Below, piece by piece: positions 1 to 8,088 of a stretch of 33,855 nt of DNA. Position numbers and translations under genes: made by a program. Each line of letters starts with the position of its first letter. The stretch's first letter is position 1. Source of the stretch: DATIXJ01 sp035518715 (GTDB lineage: Bacteria > Bacteroidota > Ignavibacteria > UBA10030 > SZUA-254); the NCBI GenBank assembly GCA_035518715.1, contig DATIXJ010000001.1, positions 1 to 33,855 of the forward strand, read 5' to 3'. The notes beneath the pieces were generated by a model. The model was not told the DNA's origin. It saw only the letters and a list, made by a program, of their open reading frames with translations, and searched no databases.

Positions 1-1
1 G

Positions 2-1000
2 CTGTATCATTATCGAATCAACGCAACGAATGGAGCTGGCACAACTACTGGGGCAGATTCGACATTCACCACATCGGCTGAAGCACCGACGATCGCCACA
101 CAACTCACCGACAGCGTGAGCTCGCAGAGTGTGAAGTTCGAAGGATCGGTCAATGCGAACAATTCATCTACGGCAGTGGTGTTCCAGTATGGGACGACGA
201 TTGCATACGGTAATTCAATTCCGGCGACACAGAATCCGATCAACGGAACGACAGCCACGGCGGTGAGTGCTAACCTTAACGGACTCATTCCGAACACGAC
301 ATACCACTACCGCATCGTTGCTACAAATGCCGGTGGTGTAACCAATGGACCGGATTCTACATTCACGACACATACGCTTCTGCCTGTTGCCATAACGATG
401 TATGCCGATACGATTGCATTCCAATCAGCATCAGTGCATGGAAGCGTGAATGCGAATAACTCGTCAACAGTCGTGAGGTTTGATTATGGGACAACGACTG
501 GCTATGGCAGCCAGGTGACAGCAGCTCCGAATCCAGTCAACGGGACATCTTTGACTCCGGTGAGTGCTCCTCTTACCGGATTGGTGCCGAATACGCTCTA
601 TCACTACAGAGTGAATGCGACAAACGGAGCCGGGACAACGACGGGAGCAGATTCGGCATTTGCGACCGCCCCGGAAGCAGCCACCATCGTGACTCAATTC
701 ACTGATAGCGTGAGCTCGCAGAGCGTGAAATTTGAAGGTTCGGTTAACGCGAATAATTCATTGACGACTGTCGTGTTTCAGTATGGAACTACTGCCGCGT
801 ATGGCAATTCACTTTCAGCAACACAGAGTCCCGTTAACGGCGTAACCACGGCGGCGGTGAGTGCCAGTCTCAGCGGTCTCATTCCGAACACGACATACCA
901 CTACCGCATCTCCGCAACGAATGCCGGTGGTGTACGGAACGGACCAGATTCGATTTTCACAACACATGCGATAGCACCGATTGTTACAAACCTGAGCGCG
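2..1000 (+). repeat. 594-bp higher-order tandem repeat (two FN3 units per period)
   Basis: Within the FN3 protein the unit L-Y-H-Y-R-[IV]-N-A-T-N-G-A-G starts at bases 2 and 596. The unit beginning GTGAGCTCGCAGAG starts at 116 and recurs at 710. Both offsets are exactly 594 bases, which is 198 codons or two FN3 domains. The copies are very similar at the DNA level and change mostly at third codon positions, so the duplication is probably fairly recent. The array continues to the left of the window. Confidence 0.85.
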
Positions 1001-2428
1001 GATAATCTGACCTCCTCTTCCGTCATAGTGCATGCAAATGTCGATCCGAACAATTCCTCGACCATCGTGGCATTTCAATACGGAACGACTCTTGCCTACG
1101 GAAGCGTCATGACCGCCGTGGGAAGCCCGTTCTCGGGGACTGTTGTTGTGGGTGCACAAACGAATCTGACCGGCCTGGTCTCAAACACCCTTTACCACTT
1201 CCGCGTCGTGGCAATAAATTCTGCTGATACGGTTCAGAGCCCAGACGCGATGTTTCTGACCATTCCAAGTCTCCCGGTTCTCAGCGCACCCGCAGATGGA
1301 TCCACTAACCAACCTACGTCGCTTCCTCTCGCGTGGACTTCTACAGGCGGGTTTTCAGACACTGTTCGATATACACTGCAAGTCGCGCAGGACTCGAATT
1401 TCTCGGTGATCGTTCTCGTTGATTCGAATCTGACTGCCACAAGCCGGCTTGTCACATCGCTCAGTCATTTTACGACATATTTCTGGCGCGTGAGCGCCCG
1501 CAATACGAGCGGCGTGACGGCATACACATCCCCGCACCGTTTCACAACGATCATTGCCGCGCCGAATGCGCCACTTCTCGCTTCCCCGGCAAACGGGGCG
1601 ACCGATCAGCCGGCAACGGTACCATTGCGGTGGTATGTATCACCGAACAGCGCGTCCTATGCTGTGCAGGTTGCGGCAGATTCGCTGTTCGTCTCGGGCG
1701 TCGTGAAAAATGATTCGAGCGTCACTGATACCTTTGATATTGCGAACGGACTTGCAAATAGTACGACATATTACTGGCGCGTGCGCGCGACGGATGTAGG
1801 GGGAACCAGCCCCTGGTCGGAGGTATCAGCATTTACCACGATAGTGCCTTTGCCCGCGACTGTTGCTCTGGTACTACCGATCGATGGAGGAACTGTGAAT
1901 GCCGACAGCGCGACATTCGTTTGGCATTCAACGGGTCCGGCTGTAACTCACTACCAACTCACAATCTGCTCGGATTCTCTGATGACGACCCCTGTCGCCG
2001 ATACGACCATTGCGGATACTACGGCCCTGGTCCGGCATATTGGCGCACCACAAGTCTATTGGTGGAATGTTCGTGCAGAAAACAATGCCGGATGGAGTGC
2101 CTACGGACCAATCAGGAAGTTCACCCGGACCATGACGGGTGTGGCAGATCGCGCGGGTATACCCAAGGAATTCAAGCTGAGTCAGAATTATCCGAATCCG
2201 TTCAATCCATCAACAATCATCCGGTTCGACTTGCCCACGGCACAGCATGTTCATCTGGTGATCTACAATATCGTGGGAGAGGAAGTGGAGGAGCTCGTAG
2301 ACGGACTTGTTGAGGCGGGATATCACCACGCGGTGTTCAATGCATCTAACCTCCCGTCTGGTATGTACTTCTGCCGGATCCAGTCGGAAAAATTTGTCGA
2401 TGTGAAGAAGATGCTTCTTATCAAGTGA
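2..2428 (+). CDS. T9SS-exported fibronectin-III repeat surface protein (5' partial)
   Basis: The reading frame is open from base 2, so the start and signal peptide lie outside the window. A GTG at 116 falls inside a repeat and is not a credible start. The N-terminal half is a run of FN3-like units of about 99 residues, each with a Y-G-T-T strand and a N-T-x-Y-H-Y-R strand. They alternate between two subtypes. Three more divergent FN3-type domains follow, with L-P-L-x-W and T-Y-Y-W-R-V-R-A strands. The last 85 or so residues form a type A T9SS sorting domain with Q-N-Y-P-N-P-F-N-P-S-T and a terminal K-K-M-L-L-I-K. From family knowledge such proteins cross the outer membrane by T9SS and are anchored or released at the surface. 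No catalytic domain is visible, so an adhesive or structural role is inferred. A terminator follows directly. Confidence 0.9.
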   Translation: MYHYRINATNGAGTTTGADSTFTTSAEAPTIATQLTDSVSSQSVKFEGSVNANNSSTAVVFQYGTTIAYGNSIPATQNPINGTTATAVSANLNGLIPNTTYHYRIVATNAGGVTNGPDSTFTTHTLLPVAITMYADTIAFQSASVHGSVNANNSSTVVRFDYGTTTGYGSQVTAAPNPVNGTSLTPVSAPLTGLVPNTLYHYRVNATNGAGTTTGADSAFATAPEAATIVTQFTDSVSSQSVKFEGSVNANNSLTTVVFQYGTTAAYGNSLSATQSPVNGVTTAAVSASLSGLIPNTTYHYRISATNAGGVRNGPDSIFTTHAIAPIVTNLSADNLTSSSVIVHANVDPNNSSTIVAFQYGTTLAYGSVMTAVGSPFSGTVVVGAQTNLTGLVSNTLYHFRVVAINSADTVQSPDAMFLTIPSLPVLSAPADGSTNQPTSLPLAWTSTGGFSDTVRYTLQVAQDSNFSVIVLVDSNLTATSRLVTSLSHFTTYFWRVSARNTSGVTAYTSPHRFTTIIAAPNAPLLASPANGATDQPATVPLRWYVSPNSASYAVQVAADSLFVSGVVKNDSSVTDTFDIANGLANSTTYYWRVRATDVGGTSPWSEVSAFTTIVPLPATVALVLPIDGGTVNADSATFVWHSTGPAVTHYQLTICSDSLMTTPVADTTIADTTALVRHIGAPQVYWWNVRAENNAGWSAYGPIRKFTRTMTGVADRAGIPKEFKLSQNYPNPFNPSTIIRFDLPTAQHVHLVIYNIVGEEVEELVDGLVEAGYHHAVFNASNLPSGMYFCRIQSEKFVDVKKMLLIK

Positions 2429-2455
2429 CCTTTCGAATTCACCCGTTTCCAGGAG

Positions 2456-2489
2456 AAGCTCCGGATCTGATCCGGAGCTTTTTTATTTT
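2456..2489 (+). terminator. Rho-independent terminator after the FN3 protein
   Basis: The arms AAGCTCCGGA (2456-2465) and TCCGGAGCTT (2471-2480) form a perfect 10-bp stem with a 5-base loop. A T-rich tail TTTTATTTT follows. It lies 28 bases after the stop codon. Confidence 0.9.
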
Positions 2490-2585
2490 CACTCTTGCGC
2501 AAATAATTTCAGCATGCCTGTTCCTGAACTTTTTTCGCTAATCATCGTATGAGTTGATAGAACGCTGTTCGGGGCGGAATGGTTT

Positions 2586-2614
2586 TTGACTTTCGGCAGG
2601 GTGAGAAGTATATT
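2586..2614 (+). promoter_or_regulatory. Sigma-70-like promoter for the response regulator
   Basis: TTGACT (2586-2591) and TATATT (2609-2614) are separated by 17 bases. Transcription would start near 2621, which would favour the ATG at 2645 over the upstream ATG codons at 2579 and 2618. The same arrangement (TTGACT, 17 bases, TATGAT) occurs before the STAS gene at 23614. Confidence 0.5.
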
Positions 2615-2617
2615 AGT

Positions 2618-3040
2618 ATGAATTTCGAGAGCGTGTCTGACGAGATGTTGAACGATCTGAAGAAAAAAACAATCCTGTTCCTCGAGGATGAGGAAGAGTT
2701 GCTACAAACGGTCGGTCAGGTTCTGGGCGACCAGGGATACTCGGTGGTTGGAATTCAGACGGGGGAGGAAGCGCTCGATCGTCTTCGTCAGCTTCGGCCC
2801 GACCTCATTCTGGCAGATATTAAGCTCCCGGGAATTGATGGGTTTGATTTTTACCGGAAGATCCGTCAGATTCCGCACTGTAAAGAACTTCCCTTCGTCT
2901 ATCTGACGGCATTCAACAGTCTGGAAGCGGCGATTCTTGCCAAACAGGAGGGGGCCGCGGAATATATCACGAAGCCGTTCGACATCGAGTATCTCGTTTT
3001 CCGCATCAAATCTCTTGTCCCGCTGACGCAATCTCTTTAG
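2618..3040 (+). CDS. Single-domain response regulator (CheY-like receiver)
   Basis: This is a stand-alone receiver domain. Numbered from the ATG at 2618, it has the acidic cluster L-E-D-E-E near residues 22-26, the phospho-acceptor Asp67 in I-L-A-D-I-K-L-P-G, Thr97 in Y-L-T-A-F and Lys119 in Y-I-T-K-P-F. No output domain follows. It probably passes a phosphoryl signal to a partner, or acts as a phosphate sink. No histidine kinase is adjacent, so its partner is unknown. The start is uncertain. ATG 2579 has a GGGGCGG only one base upstream, ATG 2618 has AGGGTGAG about 12 bases upstream, and ATG 2645 is preferred if the predicted promoter at 2586-2614 is real. The receiver fold is complete with any of the three. 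Confidence 0.85.
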   Translation: MNFESVSDEMLNDLKKKTILFLEDEEELLQTVGQVLGDQGYSVVGIQTGEEALDRLRQLRPDLILADIKLPGIDGFDFYRKIRQIPHCKELPFVYLTAFNSLEAAILAKQEGAAEYITKPFDIEYLVFRIKSLVPLTQSL

Positions 3041-3117
3041 CCGGCACTTACCTCTCCGCCGGCAATCACCTCGTGACTTTCGTCACATCACGCTACCGGA
3101 AGAGTTTGTACGTTTGT

Positions 3118-3303
3118 ATGAGCAACGACGATCTCTGGATTATGGAAGACGAGAACAAACTGAAGCTGTTTCTGAAGTGGGCGGGGTTGGCGGCACTAGT
3201 GGCCATTCCCGTGATGGTGATCCTGAAGAAGCGGAAGGAGCAGGACAGCAGATTGCCGGACGACGACGACTCGGATATCTTTGCTTCTGAACTGGAAGAG
3301 TGA
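3118..3303 (+). CDS. Small single-span membrane protein, unknown function
   Basis: I do not recognise this 61-residue protein. A charged N-terminus (M-E-D-E-N-K-L-K-L) leads into one hydrophobic segment of about 18 residues (A-G-L-A-A-L-V-A-I-P-V-M-V-I-L). A basic K-K-R-K-E stretch follows, then a very acidic tail with D-D-D-D-S-D. The charges suggest the tail is cytoplasmic. The frame is open from an ATG at 3073, but the first 15 residues of that version look unlike a natural N-terminus. ATG 3118 has GGAAGAG about 15 bases upstream, and ATG 3142 is also possible. The gene follows the response regulator by 77 bases on the same strand and may be co-transcribed with it. Confidence 0.5.
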   Translation: MSNDDLWIMEDENKLKLFLKWAGLAALVAIPVMVILKKRKEQDSRLPDDDDSDIFASELEE

Positions 3304-3343
3304 ACGATCGACGGCTGAGTGCTTTAACCCGGCGTACACGCGG

Positions 3344-5560
3344 TTAGAAATTTATTGAATTTTTATCCGATCCCCCCGAATTCCAGCTCGTGTGTTTGTC
3401 ACACTTTCCCGGCACGTACTTCTTGTTGAAGATTTCCGCCATCCGTTCCGGACAGTACGGAGTCGCAAGCTTTTTGGTCTCCACGCAGATCGTATCCGTT
3501 TCTACTCCCTCCGGTTGAACGAAATTTTCCAGCGGCATTCCGATGGAATTATCATCGTAGACGTACTTCATGAATCTGCCCCAGATGGGAGCAGCCGCGC
3601 GACCTCCCTGACCATCCTCGTTCGTAAAGTGCACTGACTTATTGTCAAATCCAACCCACACCCCGGCAGTCAGCTGAGGCGTGAAGCCGATGAACCAGGC
3701 ATCGGCATATTCCTGTGTCGTCCCGGTCTTTCCGGCTGCCGGGAGTGCGAAAAAGCTACGGACTCGTTGTCCTGTGCCTCCTTCTCCCACATTCCCTTCC
3801 AGCATCGAGGTCATGATGTAGGCAGTTTCCTTGCTCAGCACCTCACGTTTTGATGGCTCGTTTTCCTCGATGACGTTACCGTTCTTGTCTTCGATTTTCA
3901 ATATGGAGATCGGCTCGACATAGACGCCTTCATTCGGGAAGACGCCGTACGCAGAGGTGATTTCGAGCGGCTGAACTTCGCCGGTCCCGATCGCCAGGGA
4001 CTCATACGGAGGCAGATCCGATTTGATCCCCATCCTGTGAGCGTACTGAATGACCTGATTCACCGGCGCGATTTCCATGATTGCGCGGATTGCGACGAGG
4101 TTGATGGAGTGTTTGAGCGCTTCACGGAGCGTATATTTCCCGCCAAAGGTGTGATCAAAATTTTCCGGAGTCCATCGCTTTCCATCCGCCATGACGAGCG
4201 TGACCGGCTGGTTCAGGAGTTCAAAGCACGGCGGATAGCCGTTATCGATCGCTGCCGTGTAGACGAAAGGTTTGAACGCCGAGCCGGGCTGACGGCGGAT
4301 CTGTGTGACGTGATTCAGACCGTACTTGAAATTCCGGAAGTCTGAACCCCCGACCATCGCCAGGATATTCCCGTTGGAATGATCGAGCGCGACAAAGCCG
4401 ACTTCAATGCGCGTTGAGGTCTTCTTCACCGAATCGATGAATACAGAGCTCGATCGGAGCGCGTGGGCAATGCTGTCCCGCTCCTTCTGCGTGTCCGCAT
4501 CGCGGTACGCGTCCGTTGTTCTGATGGCGTTGGCAATCGCCTGAGCAAGCTCCGCACGATGATTTTTCCAGTCCCACTGCTTCAGGAAATCCGCCTGATA
4601 ACCTGTCAGGTGCTCTTCCACCGCGCGGTTCGCATATTGCTGCATCCGGCTGTCAAGGGTGGTATACACCGAAAGGCCGTCGCGGTAAATATCAAAACCG
4701 TACTTGTCGGCTTTCTGCAGGAGTTGCTGACGCACCCACTCGACGAAGTGCGGGGCAATTCCGGTACTTGAGTACGCCTGATCCGTCTGGAACGAGAGCT
4801 GCTCGGCTTCGGCGGATTTTTCCTGTTCCGGTGTGATATATCCGTACTTCACCATTTGATCGAGGACGGTATTTCGCCGATTCATTGCCCTCTGGAGATG
4901 TCGGATAGGATCGTACGTCCCGGGCCCCTTGAGCATACCAATGAGGAGGGAGCTTTCGGCGAGTGACAGGTTGGTTGCGGGTTTGCCGAAATAGATCTGT
5001 GCTGCAGAGGCGATGCCGTAGGCACTCCTCCCGAAATAGGAAACACTGAAATACATATTCAGGATTTCCTGCTTCGTATAATTCCGCTCGATCTGAACCG
5101 CCGTGATGAACTCGCGGATTTTTCTGGTCAGTTTTCCGAAAAGTGTTTCATGCGCGCCCTTGAGGTTGTAAAGATTCCGGGCGAGCTGCTGAGTGATGGT
5201 GCTTGCCCCCGCGCGCTGGAACGTGAGGAGGTTCTTGAACATCGCGCGAATGAACCTCGGAAGATCGACGCCCCAGTGTTCGTAAAAATTCTTGTCCTCC
5301 GTCGCGATTAAGCCGTTGACGAGGTTCGGCGTCAGGTCGGCGGCGGTGACCTGCGTTCTATTCTTGATATAGAATTGATCAAGGACCTCGCCGTCGGCCG
5401 AATATACTTTTGTTGCAAGCTCCGGTTTCGGATTTTCGAGCTGTTCGAGGGACGGGAGCCCGGAAACAAGATAGACGCCGTAAATGATCGCACAGGCAAC
5501 GACCACGGCTCCGGAGAGGAGAAGGAACTTGCGTTTCATGATGAAGTTCTGTGTACTCAT
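3344..5560 (-). CDS. mrcA: Class A penicillin-binding protein (PBP1A-type glycosyltransferase/transpeptidase)
   Basis: The enzyme polymerises lipid II into glycan strands and cross-links the stem peptides at the periplasmic face of the inner membrane. A short cytoplasmic tail and one membrane anchor (about residues 11-33) come first. The GT51 domain has A-T-E-D-K-N-F-Y-E-H with catalytic Glu88, G-A-S-T-I-T-Q-Q-L-A-R-N (118-129) and the K-Q-E-I-L-N-M-Y-F segment. The transpeptidase domain carries all three motifs: S427-A-F-K430, S485-I-N487 and K611-T-G613. At 738 residues it is normal for the family. ATG 5560 lies nine bases after the lpxH stop; an internal Met8 at 5539 is an alternative start. 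It is the last gene of the minus-strand block and is probably co-transcribed with lpxH, which joins wall and LPS synthesis. Confidence 0.95.
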   Translation of the reverse strand: MSTQNFIMKRKFLLLSGAVVVACAIIYGVYLVSGLPSLEQLENPKPELATKVYSADGEVLDQFYIKNRTQVTAADLTPNLVNGLIATEDKNFYEHWGVDLPRFIRAMFKNLLTFQRAGASTITQQLARNLYNLKGAHETLFGKLTRKIREFITAVQIERNYTKQEILNMYFSVSYFGRSAYGIASAAQIYFGKPATNLSLAESSLLIGMLKGPGTYDPIRHLQRAMNRRNTVLDQMVKYGYITPEQEKSAEAEQLSFQTDQAYSSTGIAPHFVEWVRQQLLQKADKYGFDIYRDGLSVYTTLDSRMQQYANRAVEEHLTGYQADFLKQWDWKNHRAELAQAIANAIRTTDAYRDADTQKERDSIAHALRSSSVFIDSVKKTSTRIEVGFVALDHSNGNILAMVGGSDFRNFKYGLNHVTQIRRQPGSAFKPFVYTAAIDNGYPPCFELLNQPVTLVMADGKRWTPENFDHTFGGKYTLREALKHSINLVAIRAIMEIAPVNQVIQYAHRMGIKSDLPPYESLAIGTGEVQPLEITSAYGVFPNEGVYVEPISILKIEDKNGNVIEENEPSKREVLSKETAYIMTSMLEGNVGEGGTGQRVRSFFALPAAGKTGTTQEYADAWFIGFTPQLTAGVWVGFDNKSVHFTNEDGQGGRAAAPIWGRFMKYVYDDNSIGMPLENFVQPEGVETDTICVETKKLATPYCPERMAEIFNKKYVPGKCDKHTSWNSGGSDKNSINF

Positions 5561-5569
5561 GATCGCTGG

Positions 5570-6292
5570 TCAGCTCCATTCCCGGAGCTGAATGTCTCCA
5601 TCCTGAAGTACCGCATAGGTGTTGGAGGTAATCCAGTCTCCGAGGTTAATGTAGACGCCGTTCCCGATGCGTGTAAATGCGGGATGGTGCCGATGCCCCA
5701 TGACCACAATATCATATCCCTCGCTGATCTTCTGTTTCGCGAATTCTTCCATGCCATCGACGGGGCCATAATCCTTATCCTGCGTATAGCTCCTGCTCGT
5801 TTTGGAAGAGGATTGTGCCAGTCGAATGCCGAGATCGGGGTGAAGCCATGAAAACAGCCAGATGGACATCCGGTTGCGGAGAACCTTCTTCACGATCCGG
5901 TATCCCAGATCATTATTTGCGAGCCCGTCGCCGTGATGAAGAAAGATGTTCTTCTTGTTCACTACAATACTGAACGCATCCCGGTGCGTTTTCATTCCCA
6001 GCGAATCATGAAAAAACTCCCTCATCCAGAAATCATGATTGCCCGCAAGATAGTGCACGTCGATTCCCCGCGTAACAATTTCGTCGAGCTTCGCGAGAGT
6101 CCGGTGATAGCCCTTCGGGATAACCGTCCGGTATTCGATCCATGCGTCAAACAAGTCGCCGACAATGAACAGGGACGATGCATCCTCTGCCATGAAATCC
6201 AGAAATGCCAGGAGACGGCTCTCCTTCGCCCGTTCCTGTTCCGCCGATTCCAGACCGAGATGAACGTCGGAAATAAAATATGCCTTGCTCAT
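5570..6292 (-). CDS. lpxH: UDP-2,3-diacylglucosamine diphosphatase, LpxH-like
   Basis: This is a calcineurin-type metallophosphoesterase that hydrolyses UDP-2,3-diacylglucosamine to lipid X and UMP in lipid A synthesis. It acts at the inner face of the cytoplasmic membrane. The dimetal motifs appear in order: D-V-H-L-G near the N-terminus, G-D-L-F-D-A-W, G-N-H-D-F, H-H-G-D-G and G-H-R-H-H near the C-terminus. The length of 240 residues fits the family. The frame stays open to 6352, but M-S-K-A-Y-F-I-S-D at 6292 starts directly at the fold, and its ATG overlaps the upstream stop as ATGA, which indicates translational coupling. Remote relatives with the same motifs, such as other UDP-diacylglucosamine hydrolases, cannot be excluded. 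Confidence 0.9.
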   Translation of the reverse strand: MSKAYFISDVHLGLESAEQERAKESRLLAFLDFMAEDASSLFIVGDLFDAWIEYRTVIPKGYHRTLAKLDEIVTRGIDVHYLAGNHDFWMREFFHDSLGMKTHRDAFSIVVNKKNIFLHHGDGLANNDLGYRIVKKVLRNRMSIWLFSWLHPDLGIRLAQSSSKTSRSYTQDKDYGPVDGMEEFAKQKISEGYDIVVMGHRHHPAFTRIGNGVYINLGDWITSNTYAVLQDGDIQLREWS

Positions 6293-6744
6293 GGTGATGA
6301 GCGAACGACGGTCAGGTTGACGAGAAAGGGCTGTTTGAACCTGCTGCACCATCCTTCGGCGTCGGAACAGTAGAAGTAGGTGATTGTCCCGCGGACGACA
6401 ATGTTGCCGGGCTGGGCGGACTTCGGAACTGCAAAAGACTGTTTGACCGGAATGGAGGTGTCGAGATAATTTGCGGTAGCTTGTCGGGGGATTTCGGTTT
6501 TTCCGACGGCAGTCACGGCGACCGATGAATCGAGTTTCACATCAATCGCTGGCTGCAGATTGATATGAATCCCTTCCTGCGGCTTGAGGGTTATGAGAAG
6601 TTCACCACTCGATCCGGGCTGGAGATTCTTTTGTTTTGTCTGCACCCGGCATTGGACGTAGCTGTTTTGTGTCGGGGGATTTCCGCCGGCTATCGCGGAA
6701 GCCGTAAAGAGAACAATCAACGCGAGGATCATGAACAGTTTCAT
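6289..6744 (-). CDS. Exported DsbD N-terminal-like domain protein
   Basis: A signal peptide (M-K-L-F-M-I-L-A-L-I-V-L-F, cleavage probably after A-I-A near residue 19) precedes an all-beta domain of about 130 residues. This resembles the periplasmic alpha domain of DsbD, which passes electrons to DsbC-type proteins. The cysteines lie in Y-F-Y-C-S-D-A-E-G-W-C, Cys126 and Cys133, six residues apart. E. coli DsbD has Cys103 and Cys109 with five between. A third cysteine, Cys32, is extra. No membrane domain or thioredoxin-like domain follows, so this is the alpha domain on its own. It sits between a transporter gene and lpxH and shares an ATGA overlap with lpxH. Disulfide exchange in the periplasm is inferred. 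Confidence 0.7.
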   Translation of the reverse strand: MKLFMILALIVLFTASAIAGGNPPTQNSYVQCRVQTKQKNLQPGSSGELLITLKPQEGIHINLQPAIDVKLDSSVAVTAVGKTEIPRQATANYLDTSIPVKQSFAVPKSAQPGNIVVRGTITYFYCSDAEGWCSRFKQPFLVNLTVVRSSP

Positions 6745-6799
6745 ATCTGAATGTACCCGTTGATGTGCTGCATTTCCTTCAAGATAATCAATCGCACGC

Positions 6800-8005
6800 T
6801 CACTTCAAATTTTCCGGTGCGGGCAGATGATCCGCGGATCTTGCATGAGGTTCACGGACTTTTTGCAGGAAGAGAAAACCGCTGAGGAAGAAGAACCCGA
6901 TCGAAAGAATCGCCAGACGCTGACTTCCCGTGATTGCCGAGATAATGCCGAAGACCGTTGGTCCGATAATTGCCGAAGCATTACCACAGATCCCGTCGTA
7001 AAATCCGAAGAACTCTGCCTCGTGCTCGGGCGGAAGAAGCCGCGCCATCAGACTCCGGCTCGACGACTGTGATGACCCGATTGCCACGCCTGCGAGCAGA
7101 CCGACGGCATAGAATCCCGCCTTAGAGCCGGTGAAGAAGGCCCCTGCAATAACGACCATCCACAGGAGCAGAGTGATGCTGATCGTTCTCTTCGGTCCGA
7201 CTCGGTCGGTGACGAATCCGAAGAGGACTGCGCCGAGTATCGCTGTCGATTGCGTCACGATGAAGAAGATGATCACCTCCAGCTCGGTGAAGTGCAGTGT
7301 GACGCGTGCAAAGATCGCCGCAAAGAAGATCACCGTATTGACCGCGTCGATATAGAGGAAGAATGCGATGAGGAAACGGACGATGTTCCGGTAGCCGCGG
7401 ATGTGGCGGATTGTCCTGAATGTCTGCCGGATTCCGAGACGGATATAGGGAATCCTTCGCATCCCCGTGCGGTGCTGTTCCTTGACGATGAGGAAAAAGG
7501 GAAGAGCGAAGACCAGGAAAAAAAGCGCTGTGAGGATAAAGCTGAATCGGAAGCTCAAGAGATTTTCCTCGGCGAAGCCTCCCTGGATGAGCGGGAAGGA
7601 AATCGCCAGGATCGCGAGCGCACCGAGATATCCCATTGCAAAGCCGTATCCCGAGACCCGGCCATAATGTTCCTCGGTCGTGATCTGAGGGAGGAAGGAA
7701 TCGTAAAACGCATACCCTCCCTCGAATCCCACGTTTGCAATGATGAACAACAGCATTCCGGTGACAATCATCCCCGGCCGGAGGAAAAACAGGAGCGACG
7801 TGAACAAAATGCAGAGTAAACTGAAAAAAAGGAGGAAGCTTTTCTTTCTTCGCGCGTAGTCGCTCGCGGCACCGAGGATGGGGGATAGAACTGCAGCGGT
7901 GAGCATCGAGATGCTGTCGGCAAAGCCCCAGTAGAGGTCACCCCTCGGTGAATTGAGTGCGATGATTTCCCGGAAATAGAGCGCGAAGCCGACCGTCTTG
8001 ATCAT
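6800..8005 (-). CDS. UMF1/Atg22-like MFS transporter
   Basis: This is a polytopic inner-membrane protein with about 11-12 hydrophobic spans and MFS A-like loops: G-A-A-S-D-Y-A-R-R-K-K between spans 2 and 3, and G-F-V-T-D-R-V-G-P-K-R in the second half. The G-F-Y-D-G near the C-terminus and the overall plan fit the UMF1 (vacuole effluxer Atg22-like) family, whose bacterial substrates are unknown. The ATG at 8005 begins inside span 1. The same frame upstream encodes A-W-T-L-Y-D-F-A, which matches the conserved family start W-x-L-Y-D-x-A. That frame has no ATG, GTG or TTG back to a stop inside nusB. The true start is therefore unresolved and may be non-canonical or hidden by an indel. Confidence 0.8.
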   Translation of the reverse strand: MIKTVGFALYFREIIALNSPRGDLYWGFADSISMLTAAVLSPILGAASDYARRKKSFLLFFSLLCILFTSLLFFLRPGMIVTGMLLFIIANVGFEGGYAFYDSFLPQITTEEHYGRVSGYGFAMGYLGALAILAISFPLIQGGFAEENLLSFRFSFILTALFFLVFALPFFLIVKEQHRTGMRRIPYIRLGIRQTFRTIRHIRGYRNIVRFLIAFFLYIDAVNTVIFFAAIFARVTLHFTELEVIIFFIVTQSTAILGAVLFGFVTDRVGPKRTISITLLLWMVVIAGAFFTGSKAGFYAVGLLAGVAIGSSQSSSRSLMARLLPPEHEAEFFGFYDGICGNASAIIGPTVFGIISAITGSQRLAILSIGFFFLSGFLFLQKVREPHARSADHLPAPENLK

Positions 8006-8088
8006 GACCGAAAAACTGGTGCGCGCAAAATCGTAGAGCGTCCATGCAAAGACTCTTGCACGGGCGTGGGGGGTGGAAGAGAGAGGGG

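Noticed and set aside
2..1000. The repeated block as a CRISPR or non-coding satellite
   Set aside because: The frame is open throughout, the period is a multiple of three and the units fold as FN3 domains, so it is coding repetition.
3326..3345. Hairpin between the convergent small membrane protein and PBP genes
   Set aside because: The stem is short with a two-base bulge and overlaps the PBP stop codon; the AT-rich bases that follow do not make it a convincing terminator.
5375..5851. A 158-codon plus-strand open frame
   Set aside because: It lies opposite lpxH and the PBP gene, has no ribosome binding site and its product matches nothing; it is a shadow frame.
7250..7819. A 189-codon plus-strand open frame rich in Glu, Asp and Arg
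   Set aside because: Its composition is what the reverse complement of a hydrophobic membrane protein gives; the transporter on the minus strand is the real gene.
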